Assembly (NCBI GenBank): GCA_016713535.1
Contig: JADJOY010000038.1
Span: 1 to 64,000 of the forward strand
Reading direction: 5' to 3'
Origin: Deltaproteobacteria bacterium
Lineage (GTDB): Bacteria; JADJOY01
Length of the DNA: 64,000 nt
Part shown: piece by piece, positions 37,801 to 47,191 of the stretch
Layout: each line of letters begins with the position of its first letter
Numbering within the stretch: the stretch's first letter is position 1
The notes under the pieces: model-generated
What the model saw: the letters and a program-made list of their open reading frames with translations, nothing else
Databases searched by the model: none
What the model was told of the DNA's origin: nothing
Translations under genes and position numbers: made by a program

Positions 37801-38415
37801 ATGTCTACGTCCCGGCGTCGTCGTACGGTTCCGGTGCTGCTCGCGGTTGCGCTGCTCACTCGTACCTCGCTCATCCCGGTTTCGATCGCCAGCGCCGGCG
37901 CGTCACCCGGGCTCGTCGGCGAGGTCCGCGCCGCGAGCGGCACGCCGGTCGCGGGCTCGGCGGTCGGGCTCTTCGAGCAAGCGACCGGAGTCTTGAGCGC
38001 TTCCACCAAGACCTCCCCCTCGGGCGAGTTCCGTTTCGAGACGGTCCGTCCGGGCCGCTACAAGCTGGCCGTGGGCGTGGCGGACGGGACGTTCACCAGC
38101 GCGACCTACGTCGCCACGGTCGCGGAGGCCGGTTCACCCGATACGCGCGTCGACTGGACGCTGTATCCCGCCGGCGTGACGCCGCCCACGGTGCAGGTCG
38201 CGGCCGCCGACGATTCGCGCTCGGTGGCCGGAGTCGTCTCGAAGGCCGAGCCTGCTGCCCCGCTCGCGACCTCCGCGTTCGTCGCGGAGGTGCCGGCCTG
38301 GGTGCTCGCCACCGGGGCCGCGGGCGTCGCCGTGGGCGCGAGCCTGGGCGGTTTGTGCCTCTCGGGCACGGCGATCTGCGAAGAGGCGAAGACCACGGCC
38401 AGTCCTCAAGAGTGA
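37801..38415 (+). CDS. Secreted carboxypeptidase-regulatory-like (CnaB) domain protein
   Basis: 204 residues. Sec signal (about 1-33), then one beta-sandwich resembling carboxypeptidase regulatory/CnaB domains (about 38-125): GLVGEVRAASGTPVAGSAVGL, SPSGEFRFETVRPGRYKLAV, where SGEFRFE..PG.Y.L is the fold's hallmark. A linker follows and a C-terminal helix (VPAWVLATGAAGVAVGASLG) with nearby Cys residues, perhaps a membrane anchor. Its position between wza and wzc suggests a role in the polysaccharide apparatus or matrix; this is inference. It has its own leader with a hairpin. Confidence 0.75.
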   Translation: MSTSRRRRTVPVLLAVALLTRTSLIPVSIASAGASPGLVGEVRAASGTPVAGSAVGLFEQATGVLSASTKTSPSGEFRFETVRPGRYKLAVGVADGTFTSATYVATVAEAGSPDTRVDWTLYPAGVTPPTVQVAAADDSRSVAGVVSKAEPAAPLATSAFVAEVPAWVLATGAAGVAVGASLGGLCLSGTAICEEAKTTASPQE

Positions 38416-38488
38416 TCCCAGCGGCCCGGCGCGCGGCGGAGTCGTCGCGGTTGCGCGCATGCCGAGCACAGATCGAAGGGAATCGATC

Positions 38489-40900
38489 ATGGCGAGCGAA
38501 CTTTCCGGGAACGGCCGCGAGGGATCCGATCGCGGCATCGAGCTGGCGCGGCCGATCCTGCCAGGGCACGCCGTGCCCACCGTGTGTGGCACCTCGCCGC
38601 TCGGCTACGGCGGGTATCCCGCGGGCGTCTACGTCTCCCATCCGTTCGATCGGCCGGAAGGTGGTCTCGGGCTGCGCGAGCTCTACGCGGTGCTCGCTTC
38701 GCATCGCCGCCTGATCGGGCTGGTGTTCGCCGCGGTCACGCTCCTGACCGCGCTCTACGTGCTGACGCGCACGCCGCTCTACACCGCCGGCGTGACGCTC
38801 CAGATCGATCGCGACAGCCCGAACATCTTGACCTTCGACGACGTCGTCCCCGGGCAGAAGAGCTACGCGGGGCCCAACGACGAGTACTCCCAGACCCAGT
38901 TCTCGATCCTGCGCAGCCGCGTGCTCGCTGCGCGGGTGATCCGCAAGCTCGGGCTGGCGAGCCAGCCCGGCCTCGCCGAGGATCCCTCCGGCGGCGCCGT
39001 GACCAAGATGTTCGAGGGCGCACGCGCCGCGACACGCCGCTTCCTCGGCGCCGACGAGCCCCCCGCAGACGCCACGGCCGAGATCGAAACCAGCACCTTC
39101 GGCGTGGATGCGCGCGTCATCGACCGCTACCTCCGAGCGCTGGAGGTGAAGCCGGTGCGCAACACCCGCCTGGTTCGGGTCGCGTTCACCTCGCCGCTTC
39201 CGGAGCTGGCCGCACGCGTCGCGGACGGCATCGCCGATGGGTACAAGGCGTATTCGCTGGAGACCAGGCTGGATCTCTCGATCGAGGGGCGCGAGTTCCT
39301 CGATGGTCAGCTCCACGACCTCGAGGAGCGCCTGCGCTCGGCGGAGGCGGCACTCGCGGCGTTCCGCCAGGAGCATCAGCTCGTGTCGCTGGACACCGAG
39401 GAGAACCCGACCATCCAGGCGATGAAGCATCTCAACCAGCTGCTGACCGATGCGGTCGCGATCCGGATCGAGAAGGAAGCGCAGTTCGATCTGGTGCGCG
39501 GCGGCAGCCCCGACTCGTTGCCCGCGGTGCTCGCGAGTCCACTCATCGCCGAGCTCAAGCAGCGTCGCGCCGAGCTCGAGCGCGAATACGCCCGACTCTC
39601 CAAGAAGTATCTGCCCGACTACCCGCAGATGCAGCAGCTGCGGTCCCAGGTGGAGGAGGCGCGGGCCAGCCTCGGCCAGGAGATGGGCCGGATCGCGCGC
39701 GGACTGGAGCGCGAGTTCCAGGCGGCACGCGAGCGGGAGAGCGCGCTGCGCCAGCAGGTGGAGCGCAGCGAGCAGGCGGCGCTGGCGCAGAAGAGTACCT
39801 CGGCCGAGTATTCGATGCTGAAGCGCGACGTGGACCTCAACCGCTCGATCCACGACTCGCTGCTCCAGCGGATGAAGGAGATGACCGTCGCGGCCGGACT
39901 CAAGACCGGCAACATCCGCATCGTCGATCCGGCGGAGGTCCCCACCGTGCCGTCCGCCCCACGCCGCCTTCACTCGCTGGCGTTGGGGATGTTGCTCGGG
40001 CTGGCGCTCGGCGTGGGCGCGGCGCTGTTGCGCAGTGCTCTCGACAACTCGATCCGCACCCCGGCGATCGCCAGCCGCGTGCTCGGGCTGCAGACGCTGG
40101 CGCTGGTGCCGAGCATGCGCGGCGCGAGCATGGGAGCGGTACGGGTCGCGTCGCGGGCTCGAGGGCTGGTCGGTTCGCACCGAGGCGGCGCGCCGCGACG
40201 CCCGTCCGACGGCGCCGCCGTGGAGCTGGTGACGCTCGCCCCGGATCCGACACCCGGTTCGGAGGCTTACAAGATCTTCCGCACCGCGCTGCTGTTGCTC
40301 AGGACGGATCCACAGCCGCGGCGCATCCTCTTCACCAGCAGCGTCGCCGGGGAGGGGAAGACCTCGACGGCGATCAACACCTGCATCTCGCTGGCACAGG
40401 CGGGCAAGACGGTCGCGCTGGTCGATGCGGACCTGCGGTGCCCGCGCGTGCACAAGGTCGTGGGCCTCTCCAGCAAGGTGGGGCTCAGCACGTACCTCGA
40501 GTCCGCCGTGAGCCTGCAGAGCGTGGGCGTCACCGCGCTGCACCGCAATCTGTGGGTGGTCCCCGGCGGAACGCTGCCGTCGAGCCCCTCCGAGCTCCTC
40601 GGCACCGATCGCATGCGTGACGCGATCGACGAGCTGGCGAGGCGCTTCGACTACGTCGTGCTCGACTCCGGTCCGACGCTGCCGGTGCCGGACGCCTTGA
40701 TCCTGTCGAGCCTCGTCGACGGGGTGGTGCTGGTGGTCGACTCGTCGCGCACCTCCCGCGAGCTGGTGCAGGCCGCTCGCGAGCGCCTCGACCAGGCCGG
40801 CGCCCGGATGCTCGGCGTGGTGCTCAACCAGGTCGACGCGCGCTTCGGTTACGGCGCGCAGGCCTACCGGGGCTACGAGGCCTACGGCGCGCGCGCCTGA
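38489..40900 (+). CDS. wzc: Wzc-like chain-length determinant and tyrosine autokinase
   Basis: 803 residues. Cytoplasmic N-terminus, first TM helix (LIGLVFAAVTLLTALYVLTR, about 80-99), Wzz domain and long coiled coil with GNVR phrase (about 300-475), second TM (LALGMLLGLALGVGAALLR), then a BY-kinase: Walker A SSVAGEGKTST (about 614), Walker A' VALVDADLRCPR, Walker B YVVLDSGPTLPVPD. The last 16 residues hold four tyrosines (YGAQAYRGYEAYG), the autophosphorylation cluster. The ATG at 38489 is preceded by GAAGGGA; an ATG at 38459 would add ten residues. It controls polymer length and export with Wza. Confidence 0.93.
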   Translation: MASELSGNGREGSDRGIELARPILPGHAVPTVCGTSPLGYGGYPAGVYVSHPFDRPEGGLGLRELYAVLASHRRLIGLVFAAVTLLTALYVLTRTPLYTAGVTLQIDRDSPNILTFDDVVPGQKSYAGPNDEYSQTQFSILRSRVLAARVIRKLGLASQPGLAEDPSGGAVTKMFEGARAATRRFLGADEPPADATAEIETSTFGVDARVIDRYLRALEVKPVRNTRLVRVAFTSPLPELAARVADGIADGYKAYSLETRLDLSIEGREFLDGQLHDLEERLRSAEAALAAFRQEHQLVSLDTEENPTIQAMKHLNQLLTDAVAIRIEKEAQFDLVRGGSPDSLPAVLASPLIAELKQRRAELEREYARLSKKYLPDYPQMQQLRSQVEEARASLGQEMGRIARGLEREFQAARERESALRQQVERSEQAALAQKSTSAEYSMLKRDVDLNRSIHDSLLQRMKEMTVAAGLKTGNIRIVDPAEVPTVPSAPRRLHSLALGMLLGLALGVGAALLRSALDNSIRTPAIASRVLGLQTLALVPSMRGASMGAVRVASRARGLVGSHRGGAPRRPSDGAAVELVTLAPDPTPGSEAYKIFRTALLLLRTDPQPRRILFTSSVAGEGKTSTAINTCISLAQAGKTVALVDADLRCPRVHKVVGLSSKVGLSTYLESAVSLQSVGVTALHRNLWVVPGGTLPSSPSELLGTDRMRDAIDELARRFDYVVLDSGPTLPVPDALILSSLVDGVVLVVDSSRTSRELVQAARERLDQAGARMLGVVLNQVDARFGYGAQAYRGYEAYGARA

Positions 40901-40949
40901 GGAAGCGGCGAAGAGCGCGTCGGGCGAACCGCGGCCACGAGACCGGGCG

Positions 40950-42268
40950 ATGATCGCGAGCGCAGGGACGACGCTCGACGGTGCGCGGGAGCGCGCTTCG
41001 GCGCACGCTCGACTCACCGTGCGGGCGTTGCTGTCGCGGACCGCGGCGCTCGTCGCGTTGCAGCTCGTGGGCTACGGCGCCTTCTTGCTCTTTCAGCTCT
41101 CGGCGGCACGCCACCTGGGCGCGAGCGGCTACGGCGCGCTCGCGCACGCGCTCGCGATGGGCACGTTCGTGGCGCTGCTCGGCATGTTCGGCAGCGACCG
41201 GATCCTGGTGCGGGAGCTGCTCTCGAGGGCGGATCCGGGAAGCCGCGCGGCGCTGCTGCGCGCATCGCTCGCCCAGCGTGCGGCGCTCGGGTTGCCCGCT
41301 GCCGCCGTGCTCGCCTGGGCCGTGAGCCGCACGACCTCGGGCGTGGGGCTCGCGGTGCCGGTCGCGTGCTTCTACGTCCTCCAGTCCCTCGATCTGGTGG
41401 CGGTGTTCGACGGCCACCGTGCCGCGTGGATGCACGTCGGCGGGTTCGCCGCGCGGAACGTGGCGCTGCTCGTCGCGCTGCTCACGATGGCGAGCCTCGG
41501 CGTCGCCACCCCCGTCGCGACGGCGTGGGGGATGGCGGTGGCGAGCGCCGCGTTCCTCGCCTACCAGCTCACGATCGCGGGCCGCCGCGGCTGGGTGCGA
41601 TCCGGCCCCGTACCGTGGACCGACGTGGCGCGGCTCTTCCGGCTGTGCTGGCCGCTCGCGCTCGCGAGCGGCGCGGTGCAGGTCTACCAGCAGCTCCCGC
41701 TCCTCGCGCTCGGCTGGCTCGAGGGCAACGCGAGCGCGGGGCGGTACGCGATCGCGGCCCAGCTCGCGTTCGCGCTGCTCGGGCTCGTCGGCCTCGCCTA
41801 CCGGCTGATCCTGCCGGAGCTGGCGCGGCTCTCGCGCGCACGTCGCGGCTCGACGCCTGGCGGCGCGCCTGGAGCGTGTCGGCGACGGTCGGGATCGGCT
41901 CGGCGGCCGTGACCGTGCTGGCCTGGGCGACGGCCCCGTTCCTCGGCGTCTGGCTCGCGCCGGAGTATGGGGATTCCGTCGAGACACTGCGGGTGCTGCT
42001 CGCGATGGTGCCGCTGGTCGCGTGTGGCAGCGTGTTCGGCAACGCGTTCCTGGCCCTCGGCGACGTGAGGCGCTTCGTGCTTCCGATCGCCGCCGGCGTG
42101 GTGACCGGCGCGCTCGCGTGCGCGGCGCTGGTCCCCGCACTCGGCGTGCGCGGTGCGGCGTGGGCGCTGGTCGCGGCGCAGCTCACGGTAGTGGTCACGA
42201 GTGTGCTCGCGTTCCTGGGGGCGCGACCCCGTGGCGGCGTCGCGGAGCGACCGGCCGTCGACCCCCAC
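40950..42268 (+). CDS. wzx: Wzx/PST-type polysaccharide flippase, frameshifted, in frame with methyltransferase
   Basis: About 430 residues, 10-14 membrane helices, moving lipid-linked repeat units across the inner membrane. Family-like phrases are LSAARHLGASGYGALAHALAM and GMFGSDRILVRELLSR, and RLFRLCWPLALASGAVQVYQQ. The frame breaks near 41835 (ARLSRARRG changes to ARTSRLDAWRRAWSVSATVG); adding one base continues into LAPEYGDSVETLRVLLAM and PLVACGSVFGNAFLALGD. Without repair the first part stops at 41912. No stop codon then separates it from the methyltransferase at 42269, so either a natural fusion or another lost stop exists. The end given is the first plausible methyltransferase start. 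Confidence 0.75.
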
Positions 42269-43165
42269 GTGCCGCTCGGCAGCGGCTGCAGGATCGTCGA
42301 GGTGGATGCCACCGATCCCAGCCACGCGCGTCACCTGGCGCGGTACCGCTTCGCGAGCCGGCTCCGCGGTGGAGTGTGGCTGGACGCAGCGTGTGGTTCG
42401 GGCTACGGCACCGAGCTCCTGGCCGGTCGCGGCTCGGCGAGCCGTCTGGTGGGTGTGGACCTGTCGGTGCCCGCGCTGGCGTGCGCTCGCGAGCGCGCGC
42501 CGCAGCCGCCCGCTCCCGGCACGGCGCGCGCGCGATACCTCGCGGCGGACGTCACCGCGCTGCCCGTCGCGAGTCGCTCGGTGGACGTGGTGGTCAGCTT
42601 CGAGACCATCGAACACGTCGCCGACGTCGACGCCTACCTCGCCGAGCTGACGCGGGTGCTGAAGGACGACGGCACGGTGACGCTGAGCACACCGAACCGG
42701 CGCTTCTCGAGCCCGTGGCGGGGACCACGCCGCGCGCCCCGCAACCACTTCCATCGGGTCGAATGGACGCCCCGCGAGTTCTTCGCGCTCCTCGAGGGCC
42801 ACTTCCGCGAGGTCGAGGAGCTCGGTCAGGTGCCGATCGCGAGCCCGCGGCTCCACGAGGCGCGGTGCTTCGTCCGTGGCCTGTTCGACTGGGCCATCGC
42901 ACGCACGGTCCACCGCGTCACCTCGGGAGCGCGCGTCCACGGAGCGCTGCGCCGGGTCTATCGCGGCGTGCTGGGCGCCGACCCGGCGGTGGTGGGAGCG
43001 GCGGGCCGGGGCGACGGGTGCTCCGGCCGGGCGCCGCGAGTCGACGCGACGGAGACGGATCGGTTCGCCGTGCGCGCGATCCCCGACGGCCACGAGCCGC
43101 TGGTGATGGTCGCGGTGTGCCGTCGTCCACGTCCTGCGTCGCGTCCCGTGGAGCACCGGCCGTGA
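42269..43165 (+). CDS. SAM-dependent methyltransferase, fused to or following the flippase
   Basis: Class I methyltransferase of about 298 residues if started at the GTG 42269, or the C-terminal part of a 738-residue flippase-methyltransferase. Motif I LDAACGSGYGTELLA, acidic end LVGVDLS, motif II DVVVSFETIEHV, motif III RVLKDDGTVTLSTPN. The Type 11/12 organisation and HVADVDAYLAELTRVL are typical of sugar or lipid-linked methyltransferases in polysaccharide loci. Substrate unknown. Its stop overlaps the next gene's GTG. Confidence 0.82.
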   Translation: MPLGSGCRIVEVDATDPSHARHLARYRFASRLRGGVWLDAACGSGYGTELLAGRGSASRLVGVDLSVPALACARERAPQPPAPGTARARYLAADVTALPVASRSVDVVVSFETIEHVADVDAYLAELTRVLKDDGTVTLSTPNRRFSSPWRGPRRAPRNHFHRVEWTPREFFALLEGHFREVEELGQVPIASPRLHEARCFVRGLFDWAIARTVHRVTSGARVHGALRRVYRGVLGADPAVVGAAGRGDGCSGRAPRVDATETDRFAVRAIPDGHEPLVMVAVCRRPRPASRPVEHRP

Positions 43166-44496
43166 ACGTCCTGCTCATGCCCGCCGCGGTCCGTCAGGCA
43201 CCCCTCTATCGGGAGCTCGCGGTGGCGCTTCGCGAGCTCGGCCACCGCGCCGACCTCCTGCCGATCTTTCCACGCACCCGAGGCTTCCTGGAGCGAGCAG
43301 GAGAGCGTTGTCTCGACTTCGCCGGCTCGTTCCGCGCGTGCTTCCGCGAGGCGAGCGGCTGCGACCGTGACTCGCTCGAGGCGCTGGCGCCCTTCGAGCT
43401 CGCGCTGGCCCGGCCGTCGCTCGCGCCGCGCCTCGCCCGGGCCGTGGCGGCTGCGCGGTGCTGCCTCGCGCAGCGCTTCCGCGACGGTGGCTACCAGCGC
43501 GTGGTCCTCAACAACGGAGCGGGGCTCGTGTACGGGGTCGCCAAGGAGATCTTCGCGGGCGCCGGCGAGGGCGTCGTCTGGCACACCGAGGCCGGGTTCC
43601 TCCCCGACACGCTCGTCCTCGATCGCCGGGGAGTGAACCGCCACGGCTCGCTCATGACGCTCGATCCGGAACGCCTGCCGGACGCCGATCCTGGCACCGA
43701 CGATTATCTCGCCGATCTCCTCGCTGGCCGGGTCGTCGCCCGTCCGTCTCCGCATCGCTTCGACGGCTGGCGCGGTCACCTCGAGGCCCGCGACATGGTG
43801 CGGCCCGAGATCGCCGTGCTGAGCGGCCGCACTTCCCTCGACGTGGTGCGCGACTTCCTCGCGCCGAAGCTCGCTCGCGAGCCGACGCGTCCACCCGATC
43901 CCGAGGTGGAGGCGCTCGGCGACTACGTGTTCGTGCCGCTCCAGGTCCACGACGACACGCAGGTGGTGGTCAACAGCGAGCGGATCCGCGACATGGCCGG
44001 CCTGGTGGCGGCCGTGGCGCGCGCCCTCCCCGCTGGCCCCAGGCTGGTCGTCAAGCCTCATCCGATGGATCGCGGTCGCGCACCCCTCGACGGGGTCGAG
44101 CACGTGATCGCCTCCCTCGGTGAGCGTGGCGTGATGGTGCGTGAGCGCTCGTCGCTCGAGCTGGTCCGGCACGCTCGCGCGGTGGTCACCCTCAACTCGA
44201 CGGTGGGCCTGGAAGGGTTGCTCCATGGTCGTCCGGTCGCGACCCTCGCCGCCGCCTGGTACGCGAAGCCTGGCCTCGCCACCCCGATCGAGACCGACCC
44301 CGCGCTCGCCGCGTGGCTCGCGTCGCCGAGCCCGCCAGACCTCGAGCGGGTGCTCCGGCTGGTGTCCTTCCTGCGCCATCACTACCTGGTTCCGGGCGGC
44401 TTCCGGTCCGTCACGCGCGACGAGGCGCGTGGCCTCGCCGAGCGTGTCCTCGGCGTCGGCTCGCCGGCGAGCTGGGCCGCCGCGGGGATCGGGTGA
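43162..44496 (+). CDS. Capsule_synth-family (KpsS/KpsC-like) protein
   Basis: 444 residues, GTG overlapping the previous stop (GTGA). Features of the capsule polysaccharide biosynthesis family: YVFVPLQVHDDTQVV (about 255), LVVKPHPMDRGRAP, and the pocket TLNSTVGLEGLLHGRPVATL. In KpsS/KpsC these residues belong to Kdo transferases that build the linker on phosphatidylglycerol-anchored capsules. Here it sits in a Wzx-type locus, so the acceptor may differ. The first half has an N-terminal Rossmann-like pattern (NVLLMPAAVRQAPLYRELAVA). Confidence 0.78.
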   Translation: MNVLLMPAAVRQAPLYRELAVALRELGHRADLLPIFPRTRGFLERAGERCLDFAGSFRACFREASGCDRDSLEALAPFELALARPSLAPRLARAVAAARCCLAQRFRDGGYQRVVLNNGAGLVYGVAKEIFAGAGEGVVWHTEAGFLPDTLVLDRRGVNRHGSLMTLDPERLPDADPGTDDYLADLLAGRVVARPSPHRFDGWRGHLEARDMVRPEIAVLSGRTSLDVVRDFLAPKLAREPTRPPDPEVEALGDYVFVPLQVHDDTQVVVNSERIRDMAGLVAAVARALPAGPRLVVKPHPMDRGRAPLDGVEHVIASLGERGVMVRERSSLELVRHARAVVTLNSTVGLEGLLHGRPVATLAAAWYAKPGLATPIETDPALAAWLASPSPPDLERVLRLVSFLRHHYLVPGGFRSVTRDEARGLAERVLGVGSPASWAAAGIG

Positions 44497-44502
44497 TCGG
44501 TC

Positions 44503-45841
44503 ATGGGTGAGCTGCGCCTCGCGGTGGCGCTCGCGGCGATCGTCGGCACGCTCTTGCTGTGCGCGCCGGCGCTGGTCGCGCTCTCGCGCAGGACGTTCCG
44601 GCTCATGCACCCGGCCGTGATCTTCCCCGTCTATCTGACCTACCAGTCGCTGATCCCGGCCGCGTCCGCCGTGGTCGGCGAGGTCGATGAAGGTCTCGGC
44701 GCCAGGCGTTCCTCGGCGATCCTGGTTCTGCGTGCGCGCGCTGGCGATCCAGTGGATGGCGTTCGCCGCGTTCCTGGCAGGCGTGCGCGTGGCAGGCACG
44801 CCCATCGTGCCGGCGCGGGCCGACCTCTGGGATCTGGACCACCCCGAGCTGCCGATCTTCCGCGGCGCCACGCCGGTGACCGTGCTCGTCACCGGGCTCG
44901 CGCTGCTCGCGGCGGCGACCGCGATCAAGGTCGTCGAGCTCCAGCACTACGGCGGCGGCGTGCTCGCGGCGCTCCTCGACGTGCGCCGCTTCATCTTCGG
45001 GTCCGGGTATGGCCACTACTGGATGCACGTCGCGTTCACGAGCGCTTTCCTGATCCCCGCGGTGCTGTTCGTGGCGCGGCGCGGCCACGGTCTGATCGCG
45101 CTGGTGGTTGCCGCGCCGATCACGCTGCTCTCGATGTCGAAGGCCGGGATCATCCGCATCGCGACCGCGGTGCTCACGTATTCGCAGACACGGGTGTTCC
45201 GCGGCGCGGCGGGGCCATGGATCGCGGCCGTCGTGGGCGCGGTGGTGATGCTCACCGTGCCGCGCGCGGTGGCGGTGATCGCGAACGCGCCGGGTGAGTC
45301 GGTCTCGCCGGCCCGCGCGGTGGCCACGCTGCTCCACCGCGAGTACTCGTTCGAGATGTTCGCCGTGATCGTGGCGTCGGCCGACGACATCGGCATCGAG
45401 CACACCGGAGGAGCCTGGCTGCGCGACGAGCTCAGCCAGTTCGTGCCGCGCGCGGTGTGGCCGGAAAAGCCGCTCAGCCGCGCGCTCGAGATCGGACCGC
45501 TCTACATGCCGCTCGACTTCTCGGCGCGGCTACCGATGTTCGTGGCGCCGCACCTCTTCGGACTCCTCTTCGCCGAGGGTGGGGTGCCCGCCGTGCTCGG
45601 CGGCAGCGCGCTGCTCGGTTGGTTGCTGGGGCTCTCCTACGGGCGTGCGCAGCGCATGTCCCGCGCGCGCTTCGATCGCTTGCCGCTGCTCTGCTACCTG
45701 TGCGCCGTGGCGAGCCTGAAAGGGCTCGTGGACGGTGGCGTCGCGAACTACCTGATGCAGACCGTGTTCGGAGTCGGGATGATGCTGACCTGGGCGCTCC
45801 TCGCATCGGCGGTGCCGACCCTGGCGAGGGCGCGACGATGA
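44503..45841 (+). CDS. Multi-spanning membrane protein, probable O-antigen polymerase (Wzy-like), frameshifted
   Basis: About 445 residues after repair, about ten to twelve helices. The N-terminal part (LAVALAAIVGTLLLCAPALVAL, VIFPVYLTYQSLIPAASAV) breaks frame at about 44700-44740 and continues as ALAIQWMAFAAFLAGVRVAG. Later helices include LIALVVAAPITLLSMSKAGI and FGLLFAEGGVPAVLGGSALLGWLL, with a large loop containing LSQFVPRAVWPEKPLSRAL; the FVPR..WP.KP phrase occurs in oligosaccharide-repeat polymerases. Position among flippase and glycosyltransferases supports polymerase. No strict sequence signature exists for Wzy, so certainty is moderate. Confidence 0.6.
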
Positions 45842-47061
45842 TCGTCGAGCACACCGCCGCGAGCCTCGAGGATCGCGCCGCGGTGCGGTCCCTGCGCGGC
45901 TTCGGCGCGCCGCTCGAGCGTGGTGACCCGCGCGTCCTGTTCTGGTTGCCGCACGGGATCGGCGACGCCGTGATGGCGAGCCCCGCGATCGCCGGGATCC
46001 GCGACGCCTATCCCGCGGCGCGCGTCGAGGCCGCGTTCTTCCGCGCCGCGTCGCGCGCGGTGCTCGACGACCATCCTGCGCTCGACGCGACCTACCTCCT
46101 CGACGCGCATCGGCCGGCGACCCTCCTCCGTCAGCTCGGGCGCCTGCGCGGTCGCCACGATCTGGTGCTGGTCCCGGGCGGGATCACGCCGTGGAAGCAC
46201 CGCCTCCCGCTCGCGGTGCTCGGCGCGAAGTCGTGCGCGGGAGTGTGGCCGCGTCACCTGGCCCGGCCGTGGTTCAGCCACGGCGTGGTCGCGTCGCGAG
46301 GCGTTCACGAGAGCCGTCTCATCGTCGAGGCCCTGCGCCGTGCGCTGCCACGGGTGGCGGTGCACGCGCCGCTCGTCGGGCGTGGCGCCGACGAGCGCCG
46401 GGCCGTGCGCGAGCTGTGGCATGGGCTCGGCTTCGAGGAGCGGCCGGTGCTCGCGATCGCCGCGGGATGCGAGCCCTCCACCCCCTACAAGCGCTGGCCG
46501 CTCGAGCGTTTCGTCGAGACGGCGCACGCGTTCCTGCGTGCGCACCCGACCTGGCGTGTGTGGGTGCCGCTCGGTCCCGGCGAGCACGACCACCAGGCGG
46601 CGTGGGAGACGCTCGGGGATGCGCGCGTCCAGGTGACCCGTGATCTGCCGCTCGCCACGGTCGCGCTGGCCCTGGAGCGGTGCGCGCTGGTGCTCGCCAA
46701 CGACTCGGCCCTCGCGCACCTCGGCGCGGCGGCGGACGTCGCGACGGTGGTGGTCTTCGGGCCCACCGATCCGGCCCTCACGCATCCGCTCGGTTCGAGA
46801 TGGAGTGCGATCGTGGCGAGCGGGAGCTGCTCGCTGCAGCCGTGTTTTCCCCACTTCGGCGAGCGTTTCGACCCGCGCCGTTGCCCGCACGGGTTCACGT
46901 GCCTGCGGTCGATCGGCGTCGACGACGCGGTCCGCGCGCTGGAGCGCCGCATCCTCTCCGCCGGCGGCGAGCTCGCGGCCCGGCCGCGGTCGCGGACCGA
47001 GCGCGTCCACCGCCCGGCCGACACCGGCCCGGTGGCGCTGGCACCGCCTTCGCAAACGTGA
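45838..47061 (+). CDS. Glycosyltransferase family 9 (heptosyltransferase-like)
   Basis: 407 residues, ATG overlapping the polymerase stop (ATGA). GT-B fold features: N-terminal VLFWLPHGIGDAVMASPAI, typical of GT9 (GxGD glycine loop), and C-terminal VLAIAAGCEPSTPYKRWPL, LVLANDSALAHLGAAADVATVV and VVFGPTDPALTHPLG. GT9 enzymes transfer heptose from ADP-heptose to lipopolysaccharide core; here the donor may be another sugar. Cys-rich end (SLQPCFPHFGERFDPRRCPHG) is also usual for the family. Confidence 0.85.
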   Translation: MIVEHTAASLEDRAAVRSLRGFGAPLERGDPRVLFWLPHGIGDAVMASPAIAGIRDAYPAARVEAAFFRAASRAVLDDHPALDATYLLDAHRPATLLRQLGRLRGRHDLVLVPGGITPWKHRLPLAVLGAKSCAGVWPRHLARPWFSHGVVASRGVHESRLIVEALRRALPRVAVHAPLVGRGADERRAVRELWHGLGFEERPVLAIAAGCEPSTPYKRWPLERFVETAHAFLRAHPTWRVWVPLGPGEHDHQAAWETLGDARVQVTRDLPLATVALALERCALVLANDSALAHLGAAADVATVVVFGPTDPALTHPLGSRWSAIVASGSCSLQPCFPHFGERFDPRRCPHGFTCLRSIGVDDAVRALERRILSAGGELAARPRSRTERVHRPADTGPVALAPPSQT

Positions 47062-47191
47062 TGCGAACCCGAGCAATGTGACCCGGTTCACAGTCGCTCG
47101 CTCGTCGCGCCGGAGCGGCGTGACCCACGGCGAGAACCGGCAGACCCGGACGCCACCCCGAGCGCACCCGCGGCTCGGCTTCGGAGGCTCG

